Shown in pieces: positions 26,087 through 41,000 of a stretch of DNA of 64,000 nucleotides (positions are counted from its first letter, which is position 1; each line of letters begins with the position of its first letter). The translations under genes and the position numbers were made by a program. The stretch spans positions 223,498 to 287,497 of the forward strand of contig VTPC01090611.1 of NCBI GenBank assembly GCA_011009095.1. Reading direction: 5' to 3'. The stretch is from Ignelater luminosus (taxonomy: Eukaryota > Arthropoda > Insecta > Coleoptera > Elateridae). The notes under the pieces are model-generated. The model made no database searches. It saw only the letters and a list, made by a program, of their open reading frames with translations, and was not told the origin of the DNA.

Positions 26087-29000
26087 TCCGTTTCGAAGGT
26101 TCAATGTCTGATATACCAGTCCTCCTTGACAAAAGTGGTCGAAAGAAAGAAATCAGCTTCAAAGGTTCAATTATTACAAGTCCGAATCGAATCCGTCGCA
26201 AGGTTTTGACCTAGAATACACACGCCAGTGCTGCTGCTGAGACCGAATAATTTCGTAAAGGATTTACCCTCAGCCATAGGAGGTCACATCACATTCAAGA
26301 ATCTAATCACAAGTAGGAAGATTTCAGGTTACCAAAACCGAAACGAGTTTACCATACCATTTGGTAAAGAAATTCCTCTGTCTTGCCGTCAGAGAAGAAA
26401 ATGAAATCAAGACTCAAATTATTGAAAAAAGCAAGAAACAAGAAGGGATTGACCAAATTATCTCAAATCATTCCAAAATGTACCATTCCAAGGGCAGATG
26501 ATAAATTAACCAGCTTTATGCCGGAAAAAGAAGCTGACAGTTCAACAATTTATATTCAACCTAATTTCAAAACTAATTATCTCTTTAACCAATCAGACTA
26601 TTCAAATTGAGTTAATTGTCTATAAGTTTGATCAAAACTTGTTTCATAGATTATACGTCTAAAACAGACTCGGGGGATGTTTATACTTACTGAGGACAAC
26701 ATTCGTATATTTACAACTGGAAATTGCTTGGATTATGTGATGCAAACACACCATAATCGCAGGTGATCGTGTAATGTCCTTAGAACAAGTTAAACCATTT
26801 CAAACTAATCTTGCAACGTTTTAGAAACATCAAAGACTATTGAAGCATTCTTTAAATACAATATTCAGTATGTTTCTCGTCAGGAAGATTTTTTCATTTG
26901 TATAATATGTAAGAATTATTCAAGAAGATCCCTTGCATTATATCATAACCTAAATTTACAAAAAATGAGAATTTTAAAAATTTTGAAAATTAACTAAAAA
27001 TAACTTTGTCATACTGGTCGTTAAAATATTTGTGTCTCTGAAGATTAACACAGCTTTAGCGTTATTTAATAATTTGCTGTCTGGAGTAATTAAGGAAAAC
27101 ATCGTGCTCTTGCATTCACGGTTAAGCAAGCTAACAATAACCTCTAATGTTTTCAGAATAATTAAAGAAACTCTGATTGTATAGTATCGTATAATACAGC
27201 GCGATTGTTAAATGTAGACGTTCCTTTGTTTCTTTACAATCAAACACCTTGTAACTAATAACATTATTTAAATGATCATTGCGATTGATAAATGCAAACT
27301 CTGTAGCTATTAACCTCATTTTATAGAACAGTAATAAACGAGCAATAAAACAATATCCAATATATGAGTATGAGATGTTCGATTTAAATTGGAAGCACAA
27401 GCTCTTCACGTATAGCGGAATTCGTTAGTCACGTTCTAAGTGTGATAATAAGTGTCGCTTTCCAATCTTTTAAAACAACTAAGATATCCAGCCAAGACCC
27501 TTTACCTGTTAAACCATGTACATATGCGGGTACATGCTGCACATATTAATCCGAGCTTTAAATCTGAAATTACAATATTCTCTTACCTTAAGCATTCTTA
27601 GTTCTTTTCTACACTGTTTAAGAACTTTGAAGTCAGGAACGCTAACTTCAAATAACGATCCAGATTCTTGTATGTCTCGCATTTCTTTTTCAAACCTTAT
27701 TATGTCTTTATCAATTCGATCCATAAGTATATAAGGTTCTGGGCAATCATACTGGAAAAAGTGATATCTCTTGAAAATTTCTCTGTAATTTGCAATTCTA
27801 GCATCAAACGCCGCAATTTTCTTCCTTATACAGGTTACTTCCGCCGCCTGCAGTGGTGCTACTTGCTGTTTAACAGTAATTGCTATTTTCTTAGTATTAT
27901 TCCACTGCTCGGGTAATTCTTGAAGCAAAACATTTACTTCTTCTGGTATATCTTGATCGTAGAATTTTAAAAGTTCGATAGTATCTTTAAGAGGACTAAA
28001 CATTTCATCCGTTGTCGCTTGTCTTTCTTTAACGTTAAGAAGAAATCCCATTACGTTCACGAGGGCCCCGTAATCTCCTTCAACAACGGTTTGTTGTAGT
28101 CCTTCGTCTGCAGATCGAATAAAAGCTCCTAAGTCACAAAGACTGTGAGTGACAGTATCCACCAAGTGTTGCTTGAACATGTTGCCCCATTTTCGAACGG
28201 TATTTAAAAGTGATTGTTTAAACGGCTTTACGTCGATGCTAAACCAAGCATTAAATGCTTGTTTGGTTTTCATACCTTCAATTTCATTATAAAGAGTCTC
28301 GAAATTATCTATTTGTTCACGAAAACCTTCCATTTTAGGAGCACAAGGTTCGGGAGCGCACGGGTCTTTTAAATGAACCAATTCCAATTCTTCGTTGCTT
28401 AATTGTCTTCCGTAAATTAAAAATTGCTCCATGTAAAAGTCTCTATCGTCTAACCACAAATAGGCGTAATTCTGAAAGTTGTCGCAGAATTCAAAAGCAT
28501 GTTGTATTACCGTGTCTGTGTTATTTAAGATATCGTCTTTCATTTCTACTATATCATGATTTGTTGCGACTTCCTCTTTATACGTCATTTCTACGGTATT
28601 AGAAAATCTGGGAACTATCGAAGCTATATCTATTATATCGTTTATAAGTTCTATTATAAGGTTCTTAAAACTATCTGGAGCATCAGATTCTAATGAAGGC
28701 TCGAAGATAATATCCGGTTCTCGCAGTTGTAATTGAGCTTCAAACAGAGGCTGTAAGTTATTGGTAGCATCCATGTGCTCATTTATATATCCCAAGCTGA
28801 AATAATAAAATTTTATGAATATTATAGTATGTAATTTCTAGACATGTTAAAGAGGGTGGTCTTTAAATGAAATTTTATTAAAATTATTTGCAGCTCAAAT
28901 AGACATTTATTTTTATTGAAAAGTTTATACATAACAAACACTTGAGGGAATAATCAGAATTAATTAGCATACGGGAGTTGTTCAAATATTAATGCCTAAT

Positions 29001-32000
29001 TGATACAGATTTTAGCTATGTATGTTAGTGCCTAAGTCTCATTATGTTAGTGTCAGAGGTCAGTCCGAACAAACTGAAACGAAATCTCTAATATTATAGA
29101 TATAGTTATTTAGCTGGACAACTTCAAAAATTTGTTTTTTATGGTTCAGATTCCGTTAAACATTCATTCTTAAAACTGAGACTTTTGCAATCTTAGTACT
29201 AAGCTATATTGAAGGTTATGACACCTCAAAGCTGATTTTAAATGCGAAATTTTGTTAAAACAGGGAATAAATAAGATTCTATGGAGAAATTGGAATCTAC
29301 AAAAATTCTTGTTAGATTAAAAACTGTTTTAATTATCTTTGTTGAAAATTAATAAGAATGACGAAATCAAAACCCCTCAGAAACCCGAATTCAAAAAAAT
29401 GCAATTCTAACCGATCACAACTAGTTAATCTAGCACCATTTGTATCAGCATGCAATTCAAAGAAATTGTGTCACTATGATAGTATATTTCCATCTGTCTT
29501 GTCTCTTTACGTTTTTGACCATGGGAATAACCGCATCAAACGACGTTACGATGTCTTTTTAAAATCTCAACTTCTTTGCAATTCAACTATTTACCAAACA
29601 AAAATTTCTTTGCATTTCCTCATGGGATACATCATTTTTGAAGGAATCCGAATTTCTTCAAAACTTTTCCAAAATTGTTTTCAATAGTCCAACTTTTAGT
29701 TTTGGTTTCTAAAGATATTTCGTGTTTTTACTAATTATTGGAACCAAGCCAAAAACTTCAAAGTTATTGTTTTCTGCACAAAACTATGAATAAGAGTACT
29801 AGGTTTCCCGACTGTGATTAGAATGACTCAATGCTGACCTCAACAGCGTGCTTTTGTTTCTGAAAGCTAGCATAAAATGAATTTGCGCACATGTCCATGG
29901 TCATAAAGACAGCAAACATAAAAATGACAACATTTAAGTAACCTATGAAAAAATCTTCCAAAAGCTGAAATTTAAAAATTTTGGTTTCTAATTGTAAATT
30001 TCAAAATAGTCTTAATCAAGTCTTGGACGTCTACTAGAGTAAATTCCCTGATACAAATTTATTTACTACCTTTGTATGTTGAAAATTCATTTTTCCGAAT
30101 AACAATTAAATTTTCCTGTTTAGACAAATAAAGTAAATATTTTGTGTTGCATTGTTATTTCCTTAAAGTCAGTTAAGGTGACTAATAATAAATCGCGCTT
30201 TAACTCGTCAAGAAAGGTATTTAATCATTAAAAGGTCACTAAGGAGTGTGTTTATATACGCAAGCCAGTGGAACTTTGGTTTTGGTGTAATATGTAGCGA
30301 TTTTGTGTCGTTTGAAGAACTAGCCCGTTTTGGCTATTGGTTGCTTTTGGGTATTTACAGACTGAGGGTGTTTGAATCTTCAAGTTTGGTCTGTTACTAC
30401 ATAGAGCTGCCTGAGGAATACATCATAGTTTGATTACCCTGTTGTGTGAATCTTCTCACAGGGCAAGTGATCCAAGGTAATCTCTGGGAAGATTCTAACT
30501 AGTTGTGCAAGAGAATCTAATTCTCTATTGGACTATGATTGTGTGTAAATATGTTGATAACGTCTGCCAGCAAGATATGTAAAATCAATTTGTGGAAGTG
30601 CCGTGTTAATAATTTAAAGCTTTCTAATAAGGATTGCGAGAATGAGAGATTTTCTTGCAATAGCTGCTTGGAATGTCTTTTGTTTTTAATGGTAAATCCA
30701 ATTGTTTATTGTTTTTCTGACAATTATCTTATATCTTATCGAGATAGAAGTTTGGATGCTGGTAGCAGTAGAGAAATGGCTTTGAAGATGGTTTTTTGCT
30801 TTCTTTTTCTATTTTTTTGTTTATATCTCAAAAACGGATAGCAGTACAGAGATGAAACTTGGTTTATTGCTACTGGTAGGAAACAAAACTTCCAAGCAAT
30901 GCGGGCACCATCTCTTGTGTCTTTTGACAGGTATTCTACATCTCAAAAAGTATGGGATTTAGGTTATTGGTAGGATTATGGCTTTCAAGCCATTTAGGAG
31001 CCACTGATCGTCTTTTATTTTTTTAAGTTTTTTTTGTTTATATCTTAGAAACTGATAGTGATATCGAGATGGAATCTGGCTTTTTGATACTGATAAGGAA
31101 ATGGATTTTTAGCGATCAGGATATTTCTTTTTGTTTTCGTGGCAAGTCTCTTACAACTCTAAAAATGGCTGCCGTATCAAGATAGGACTTTAGTTGTTGG
31201 TAGTGGTCTTTTTCGAAAACAATCAAAGCCCAAAGTTAATGGAAGGCCAATCTTGATTGTGTCCTACTGTAGGTCACCGAAGTAGTTTGTAAAGGGTGAA
31301 ACATGTATTAGAAGTATAGTTAACTTTCAAAGCTTTTATGAAAGCGATTTACAGACCTCTTTATTGTTAAAAACCGTGGGATTTGATTTAAATCTACATA
31401 TTTACATTTGAGTTAGATAGCAAGCAATATGTCTTTTCTGGGGTACACTTTATCAATCATATTCCATTCCGTTCACAGCAACTGTCTATGAAACTTCGAT
31501 TAAGTTCAAGATCTTAGTTGAGATTGTAAAAAGTGATTTCCACAAACGACATTTAAAGCAGATGTATTTTCCTTGAAAGGAACATTAAAAAAAAGAACGA
31601 AGAACTCCTAAAGATCATTAGGGAAAGGTACAGCTCAGTAATACCACAAGTTATACACTATTTTGAAGTAGACTGTTTTTAAAATAAGATAGTGTTACAC
31701 GTCAGTTAAAGAGTGTGCTTTAATGTAGTAGTCAGCAATAAGCTTTTCTCTCTGTCAAAACTGCTGCAATGCAAGCTATTAAAATAAAACCTTGTACTGT
31801 TATAAATGAACATTTACAAGGCAAAACTCCAGGAGAAATTTTTAAACAGCTGAAAACTTCTGGAATTAAGAGGAATTTAGTTTACCATAACGTAAATTGA
31901 TTAAAAGAAACTGGAAACATTAAAGATGGACCAAGGAGTGGTGCTCCTCGCTTTAAGAGGACTCCTGCTGTGTTAAAAGCTTTGAAAAAATCCTCGCCGC

Positions 32001-35000
32001 ACTCAGAAAAAATTGGCCCTATAATTGAGGATTTTAAAAATGACCATGAATCGTGCGCCTACAAAAGATCTAGGGATTAAAGTATTAAAACTAGGCACTT
32101 GTCATATGTTAACTGCAATTCAAAAAAATAGGTCCATTAAAATCCGGGCATTCTTGAAGCGGTGAAGGTGAGAGTTGGAAAAGAATTCTCTTCACTGACG
32201 AGAAGGTTTTTACAGTAGAAGAGAAGTTTAATAAGCAGAACAATCGAATTTAAGTAAAATCAACTAAAAACATTCCCCTGTCTCAAAACAAAAAATCAAG
32301 ACAAAAAATTATACTGAAGACATTTTAGTCCCCACACATTTATGTTTAATGGCCAGAGCTAGACGTTCGCATGGACCCAAAATGGTCCAAAACTGGCTAA
32401 AAGAGGAAATTCCTGATTGTATTGCAAAGGAACATTGTCCTTAGCCTCCGCAGATCTAAATCTATTGGATTACGACTTATGAAGCCTCATACAAGTTTGA
32501 AAAGTCCAAATCAGCCATTAGTGAAGAAATGGAACGCTTTTTCACAAGAAAAGGTGCGTAGTACGATCGAAGCCTGGAGACCAAGACTGAAAGCTTGTAT
32601 GCCTGCCAAGGGAGAATACTTGAAAGTTTTGTGCTGATGTTGCAATGTCCATTCATATAGCAATTTATATATGAAACGTTTGTTATAATTCTGAATAAAA
32701 TATTTTAAAATAGTCAATTTGGTTTATATGAGAACTTGTGGTACTACTAGGTAGAACATTTGATGACACCAATTGCTGCTAGTGCAAAAAAGTTTATATT
32801 TATAAATTCCTACAATTACTTTACAGAGAAAAAATGCCTGTTGACAGAGTAAAGGATATTTGTTGATGGCTCAAGGATTAAAAACCTTTTACGTACCAAG
32901 CATACCTAATTAATTTTTTCAAATAAAATTCAAGAATCGAGAAAAAAGCTTGTGAGTCACAATCGTCACCCCTGGAAGGTCAGAGTGCGCGTGCGATACA
33001 CACAGCAGCTCCTACTTACAAAGCACATAAACTGTCTCGTGAAAATTACAAATTGTATAAAGGGAAATCTACGATTTTCCAGTCCAGTTGAAGCTGACAG
33101 TATACAAAACGGAATACAAATTGCAACGTGTGTAGGGGCTCTTAAATTCTCAATTTCTCTCAATTGCTTGAAACAAAAGCTGCAAAATTCCAATTCCAAG
33201 GACCACCCTAATGATTATTATTTACTTACCTACAACCTATAGTTTGGTACAAATAACTCACAACGATCTTATCGATGTAATTAACGTAATTAATCCATTT
33301 TGGATTGTCTGATGTATTCACCATCTCGAAGAGTTCCATATTTTGATTAAGTAAAACTTTAATTTGTTCCGTAGCTTTCTGAATTTCCAAATAACGTCGT
33401 TTTATTCTCTCTTCCTTTTCTTCAATGCACAAGACCGTGTCTTTCCTTCCATCCTTTCTTTCGAACAAAGGTTGTCTAGCAAACGGTATAAGAACATTTC
33501 TAATTTCAGATAAATTCTCTTGGCTTTTTTGAAGGTGTTGCTGCAGATTTCCGACCATTGTGTGTAGTTTCACCATGTAATCCCACAAAGCTAAATGGAA
33601 AATATGCAAAATTAGGTAAATAAAATCATGCTTATTGTTTCATGTAAATTATTCGAAATATATTCAGAGGCTTTATAAAGTTATAAATATATTTGTTACG
33701 GGTTTGTTTACAAATACAATAAAGAAAGTACGATGATAACAATAAATTAATTAAAACGGAGAATAATTTATGTGCAACAAAACAAATGTAAACCAATGCG
33801 GGTTAGAGTTATCGGGTTGTGAAGGGTAAATGTAATACATGCGAATAAACAAAAATTAACAGGAATCTTCTATCTCTGAATGGAAGTTTCTACATTATAA
33901 TTTTATTCAATTTACAAAAATACATTCACTCTGTTAACTTCAAATTTACCTTGAGAGTTCCAATTTAAATTAGTTTGTCCTTGTATGATTAGTTTGTCAA
34001 TTTCCTCTATTTCGTGTTCAATTAACTGAAATTCAACGTCTTTACTGGTGCGTCTAATTTTGTTGTACCAATCGATCGTAGAATTTAAATTTATTATGTA
34101 CTGTCTGAATGTATCATTTCGTTCTGATATTAGCAGTGCTTCTTCCGGTATTCCTTCGTGATTCATCAATTTAAGATAATGTACCTCTCTTAGAATGGCT
34201 GAAAGCTGAAATTAAACACGCATTGCAGTCTCGACACGATTTTCGTTAAAATGTACAAGTATACTTCGGTGTTAAAGTTCAAGTGCAATTCCTTCGATTT
34301 AACATTTCGTTTTATGAGGCACTGCTTTAAATTTAACTTAATTTGTTCCGGAACGGCATCGGCCCATTGTTTAAACAGATTGTCGTCGAACTCGTAGAGT
34401 TTGTCAGTAAGATTTTCAAACTTCTTAACGATCTCTTCAGCTTCGAGAGTTTCGGTGATTCTGAAAGTTTAACATTATCGGTAATGATATGCGTAATCAA
34501 ATGTTTTGGTTGTATACGGATGTTGTAAAGCTTTAAAATTCTGAATTGGAGCTTTTATTCTTTCCCGTAAATTGTAAGTCCACCGCAAAGATCCCGCTAT
34601 CGGAGGCATATATTTATCCACTGCAAATTGTCCAAATTTTTCTTTATGGGCCATTTGTTCATAAAATAACATCTGAAAAAGAATATCGTTTGTTATGCTA
34701 CGAAGAGTAGCTCGAGCAAAAAGTGATTATCGCAGTTTTCCAAATATAAAAATGATGTATACAGGGCGTTAAGAGAAAACGATTCGTGTGTTTCCAACAT
34801 TTTATTACTACAAGTAGAAGAAGTATAAATGGGAGAAGAATTAATAACTTTACAGATTAATTTTACAGTAAATTTAAAACGGAAATGATGCTTTATTCTC
34901 CTATAACAGAACGTTAATGAAGCTAGGGAATAGGGCTTCAGGACGGGGAATTTCCCTTGATTTGAAAATTATACCGTGATGTTCTCGTAATAAACACAAA

Positions 35001-38000
35001 TCTACTTACGTTTGTCTACAAAACTGAAATGTTCTAAAAGTTTTTTTATCGTTTCTTTTGTCTCTTTCTTAAAACGCCTCGTGGTAATTAAACTTATTGA
35101 ATGCTTACCTCCGCCGTATTTATTTCTTCAGTCAACATGTCTAGAATCTTAACATATTTACTTGTAAATTCTTCTTTGATTAATGGCCTTTCCAGTACCG
35201 ATCCGACAATATTGATTAACTAAAATTAGAAATTATAAATTTATACTATCTGTCTTACAAGTACAAAGACAAGAAAATTTTTATTGCTACGTTTTTGAAT
35301 ACAAAATGTGTACTTTTACGTGACGGTAGGATTTAAAGTGGAAATTATGAAAAATGACGGGAGAGAGTTTGTGTTGCTCTGCTGGTCCCTCCGAAATACA
35401 AGGGTTTAACTCATTTTTTCTTAAAGTTAAATTAGTCCTCCCTGACCCGGTTAGTTTTGCTTCGAGTTAAATTTAAATGTAAGATAGAATTTCATTATTT
35501 TTCATTTAAACTAAATTTAAAAACATGGTGATACAGTAGTTGCAACTGCAATTAAAAGGGAATTAAAACCCATAATACGCAATTAAATCTTCTTCTTGAA
35601 AAGCAATTAAAGAATTAAGTCAGTTGTTTCTACTAATTGCGTCTGATAATAATGTGTTGTTGGGAATATCCTAAAAATACAAGGGAAAATAACGAAGTAA
35701 ATTAAGTCATTCTAGTGGTTTCGACAAAAAACCTCAATTCACCTTCTTTTATTATTATAGTCCTCCGAAATGGTTCTACTGATAATATCTTGCTCTATAT
35801 TTTTTAGGTCTTTCAGAGAACAAATTTCAATTCAAACTACTTCCATAAAATACTGTTAATTACCAGTTTCTTATTTGTAAATAAAAATAAGAAATAAATC
35901 AGATTATTGCACATCTGCTAATATCTCGATATTATTAATCGACAAACTGAACTTTTCTGAATTTTAAACTTTAAATTTCAGGCATTCCTCAGAATTTCGT
36001 ATCTTTACTAGGAAGGATCAGAAACCATAGGTTCATGTGACCTTTTTGACTTATTTTGGACGTATCGATCTTCAAGCTTTCAGAATCATTCTGTACTTTT
36101 CACGCTAACTGTACAAATACATAACATGCGATACTTAGTGATATTGAGACCAAAAAAGTCACTTGCAATGGTTTTGCCCTTCTTTATGTTACCTATGGTG
36201 GCTCAATATCGGATTTTGTCCGTCACCATGCCGTCAAGTTTCAATTTCTACTTTATCATCTATGGTAGGTTACGATCGATTTTTGTCAACCACTAAACCA
36301 TCTGTGGTGGCTAACAATCGTCTTCGTCTATCACTATTACAGATGGACTGTTTAAAAAAATCAAGCAGAGGCCGAAAATGCTACTAAATTTATATGTTTG
36401 CTTTCATTATTACATTTTAATTTGAACTTGTCTTGGGTGTTTTTAAAGTCTAACGCACAACAGCCATTTTTTTAAAATAATAATTACTAGAAAGCAAAAA
36501 ACGAAAAATCAATTATAGACTACATAGCTGTTGGACGTCATTCTCGCCGTTAAGTGAAGGATGTTAGCGTTAAGCGGAGTCCCGAGCTAGCAACAGACGC
36601 AGACGTAACAAATAAAAGGCTACAAAAAGATAGAAGAGAAATCCACGCAAGTATTATCGGCTCACAGGAAAACAAATAATGTAGAGGTGAGCTGGCATAG
36701 ATTCAAGACAATTATACTGGAGTTAACTAAGAAAATGATGGTGGAATGAAGAGGTTAAAGAAGAGGTAAAGCTGAAAGAGAAGAAGTGGAAGAAATACCT
36801 AGAAAGTGGAACACAAGATAGCTACAATAACTACAAAGACCAAAGACAAACTGTCAAGAGAATAGTGCAAGATGCAAAAAAAGCTAGTTGGGAGCAGTTT
36901 GGGCACGAAATGGAGGAACTCTTTGGTGAAAATCAAAAACTTTTTCACAGAGTTCTAAAAGGCCTAAGAAATTGCAAGAAAGTACCTTTGAAAAACATTT
37001 TTGACAAAAATAAATGTCTACTAACGGATGATAAGAATATTATGAATAGATGGAAAGAGTATTTTATAAATTTGCTGGGAACAGGAGAGTATGCTCAATT
37101 AGTTGAAAAAATCCAAGAGCTTACAACCGACCTCGTCACTAAAGAAGAGATGACAGCTGCTCTGGAAAAGATTAAGCTTGACAAGGCAGTTGGGCACTAT
37201 GGCATTGCACCAGAGATGCTGAAGTACATAGGAGAATCAGGCGAGGATCTGCTGTTCTAAGACTATCCCTAGCATGGAAGCATGGCAGAATACCTGCAGA
37301 GTGGAAAGTGGCCATCATAGTCCCATTGTTCAAAAAGTGAGACAACACCAACTATCGTAGAATATCTTTGTTAAGTGTCCCAAAAAAGATATATTCCAGG
37401 ATATTTCAAACTCGTCTTAGAAATTAAGTAGAGTCACAAGGAAGTTACAGGCCAAGACTTGATTTTCACTCAAGGCAGATTTTAGAAAAGACTATAGAAT
37501 ACTATAAGAATGTCCACATATATTATTCAAATTTGGTTATAGCCTTTGACAGCGTAGAATGAGCTAAGTTATGAGATATCCTGAGAAAGCGGGCCTAACA
37601 AGCAGGATACAGAGCTACTACAAAACTTGGAGAAATTACATCAAGACGGGTAACTCGCAGTCAAAAGAATTTCAACAACATCTGGGGTCAGAGAGGGTGA
37701 CATTTTTAGTCGTCTTTTGTTTGTATTACTAATGAATGACGTGGCAAGAAAATGTCAAAAGAGGACTCGTCGTTTCCAGCTCGGTCATTGGCTTCTCAGA
37801 ACAGTGCTGTTCTTAGAATTAGCCTATGCTAATGATGTACAGCGCTGATTGCTGGTAGTGAAAGAGATTTACAACAGAATTTACAAATTAGGACCGGAAG
37901 CTTTTAATAAACACTGCTAGGACTTACGCGATGGTAATTAGTCGATCCCCAGTGTAGCACCAGATTGCAATACTAGGAGAACAGCTAAAACAGGTTGAAA

Positions 38001-41000
38001 AGTTTAAGAACCTGAGATGCGCATTCAGTTCAGATGGAAAAATTGATGAAGAACTAAATGAGAAGATTGGTGTTGCTGGAAAACTATACGGGGCTCTGAG
38101 TCGAACGTTTATAGTACATAGTATAAAAGTAGTAGTGTTTAATTCCACGTACGTTCCCATCCTCACATACGGATTCAAGTCGTGAGCCCTGACTCCCAAT
38201 TGGTTTAACCGCCTCCAAGCTATGGAAATGAGGTATCTCCGAAAAGTAGAAGACGAGACGCGACAGAGTGAGAAATCAGACAATTCATCTTAACATCCAA
38301 ACCAGATCTCTAAAAACAACCTTTGACAAAGCCAAACTAAGATGGTTTGGGCATGTAGCTCGTATGTAACTTGAAAGGCTGCCCAGATTCGCTATGGAAG
38401 CTAGACCTAAAGGAAAAAGACCACGAGGCAGGAGAGTGTCTAAAGAGCGCTGGAGGAGCAAGAAGCAGACTGGTCCTAGGCCAGGGGAGTAGTCTCCGAC
38501 AGGGCAGTCTGGAGAAGGATATCCTCTATATCAACCAGAGGTAGAAGAGAAACGGATTAAGTAAGTAAGTGCTAGACAAACGAGCTGTTAGGTTTATTTT
38601 GGTGACCAGCATACAAACAAATTATTCAAGCTATAACGATCACAGAGTTTATGGGTAGATTTGACCCTGCATCAGGTCAACTCTAGAACTTCGTCTCCCG
38701 CGGTGGATCACGGTTGGGGTTCTTCTTAGACCAAGAAAAACATTGATACTTTACATGAACGTATCTGTAGCTAATCTGCGATAATGTATTGCCCAGTGGT
38801 TTAAGCACACTCTTGCGGGTTTGTCAATTTTCTGAATTTTTGTTAGTTGTTTTGGACATTTCTATGAAGAATTGAACATGCTCTTAATCAACAAAAAATT
38901 CTAGTTTTTACGTAATTACGTATCTTTGAAATAATCGAGTTTAATATGTGTTATCAATGTCAGAAATGTGGAGTTTTGAATGTCCTTCAGAGTAATCTTG
39001 GACAATATTCATTTTACATTAGAAGCTTTATAAAAACTGTTCTTTAATTATTAATCTACTTTGGTAAACTCAAAACCAGGTGTTGCCTTTGGTCTTCTCG
39101 ACCTTCCTCAGATCTGTTTATTTCCAAGGCTGGTTTAAATAGAATCATGACTTTACTTTAGGGGTAGATAATATCTACAGAAGCCTGAAGAATACTAATT
39201 TTAAATGTAGTTAGATTTGATTGATAATTATGGTAAAAACTGTTGTGTGCGAAGTTTCGAGTGTTCAAAAATTTGGAAAAGGTGCAGTTGATACAACCTG
39301 TGACTTGAAGAGGTGGATACCCTCTGGATCTGATGAACTAACTTTGAATCTCGTAGACCATTACATCAGTCATTAATCTACACGAAGACTTAAAACAACC
39401 ATAGTGTGAGGGCTGTGTAAAGGCTGGCCATGTACACTAGTATTAGCTTTAAGCATGCTGGATTCCATCTGGGGTTAAACCAATTGGCGTGTTACGTAGC
39501 AATAACTGTATATAAGACACATGGTCGCCAACATCTTAATTCAAAGATAGTCGAGAAAACTGTCTAAGAGACTAAAGACTAAACTTTACTTGATTTGGGC
39601 TGCCATAGCTTTCAACCTCCTAATGGGCGTTAATTGGTAAAAGATGTCTTCAATCTCTTCAAAGAAGGATTTCACTTTTTATAAATAAATACTCCGGCAT
39701 GTTCAAAGTCTTTGGGTCGTCTGGTAAGAAATGCATCAATATGAAGCCAAAAATTTAAAGATTAGGAATCCTCGAACCGACAGAGCACGAATGGTTTAAA
39801 AGTAAAACCGACGTACTGAAGCGACGATGGGATTGACCAGTTACAAATAATCTTGTTGGTAAACTCTTACATTTTTTGAATTTTATAGTTTTCTAGGGCA
39901 ATTCCTAGTGTAGTTTCCACAATTACTATTTAACTTGTTTTAACTATTTTGCTTTGTATAGCACTGCACTGCTAAGTTTCGAAAAAAGTTACTTGTTTGT
40001 CTAAATTTACATATTTTTTCGGTAACTTTTATAGTTTTATACTAACAATGATCAATAAAAACTTAAAGTAACTTTTAATTTATGTTTAATTAAAAGAATG
40101 TTTACCTTAAAAATACTGTCTAAGTTACAACAGTCTTCAAATGCTTGACATAAAATAGCGGCAAGCTTTAAATCTAACTCGAAAATTTTTTGTTTAAACT
40201 CTTCAAATTCTTTCATGAATGAAGTGTCATCAGGATCTAAAACATCGTGTGCTTTTCCGGAAAACATTTGGAAACACTGTTGAAATTCTCCGGATACTCC
40301 CGTGACCCTAGCACTTAATATTCTGCCTTTAATACCTCCAATTTCTACTTTTTCGAGTTTTGTAAATTCTAGAACTGTATTGAAAAACCACTGAATGGTA
40401 TTTAACCGATCTAAAAATATATTAAATCTTTCAAATACTGTATTTGGATGAAAAGTCCAAGGTTTCAAGATTCCATCTTTAAAGAAATAATTTAGATTAT
40501 CTTTGTAATTATTAAAAATCCTTAGAAAACGTCTTAAAGTCGTCACTGATAAACCCACTCTTTGCATGGCCTCGTCTATGTCACTGTGAAAAAGGGTAGT
40601 GGGATCCAGAAATTTCTTTGCCTAAAAAATGTTAATTATTATAGCTTGTCATGGGTTTAATAAAAATTTACTTACCTGATGTATTAATAAATTACAAATT
40701 TGCTTTAAAAGGACAATAATCTTAACCTGATCGTAATATTTAGAATTTGACCATATTAAACAAACAACATGCACGAGGGGGGCTAAAAGCGGTGTTGCAT
40801 CACTAAAATCAGTCTCCTCTAGTAGATCTACATGTTTCTTAAGTGGTTTTAAATACAGAGTGATATCTTTAGCTTCGGCTAGAGACATAACCACACTTTT
40901 AAAAAGATTTCTAAAGCAATTATAATAGGCGCTGTTAGTTTTCTCTAAAATAATTGCCATACTTCTAACTTTTGGATCTTTTAATTGTTCATAAATATAT

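Larger units (their letters stand above)
28797..33229 (-). other. Dynein intron 10 (4.4 kb)
   Basis: Holds the 105-bp tandem repeat and the mariner/Tc1 element. 28,800-30,700 is AT-rich. A 109-codon plus frame at 29358-29687 has no recognisable similarity. 32,760-33,229 has nothing identified. Confidence 0.55.

Noticed and set aside
29358-29687. 109-codon plus frame in intron 10.
   Set aside because: Low-complexity, no domain, no start context or splice sites, composition equal to flanks.
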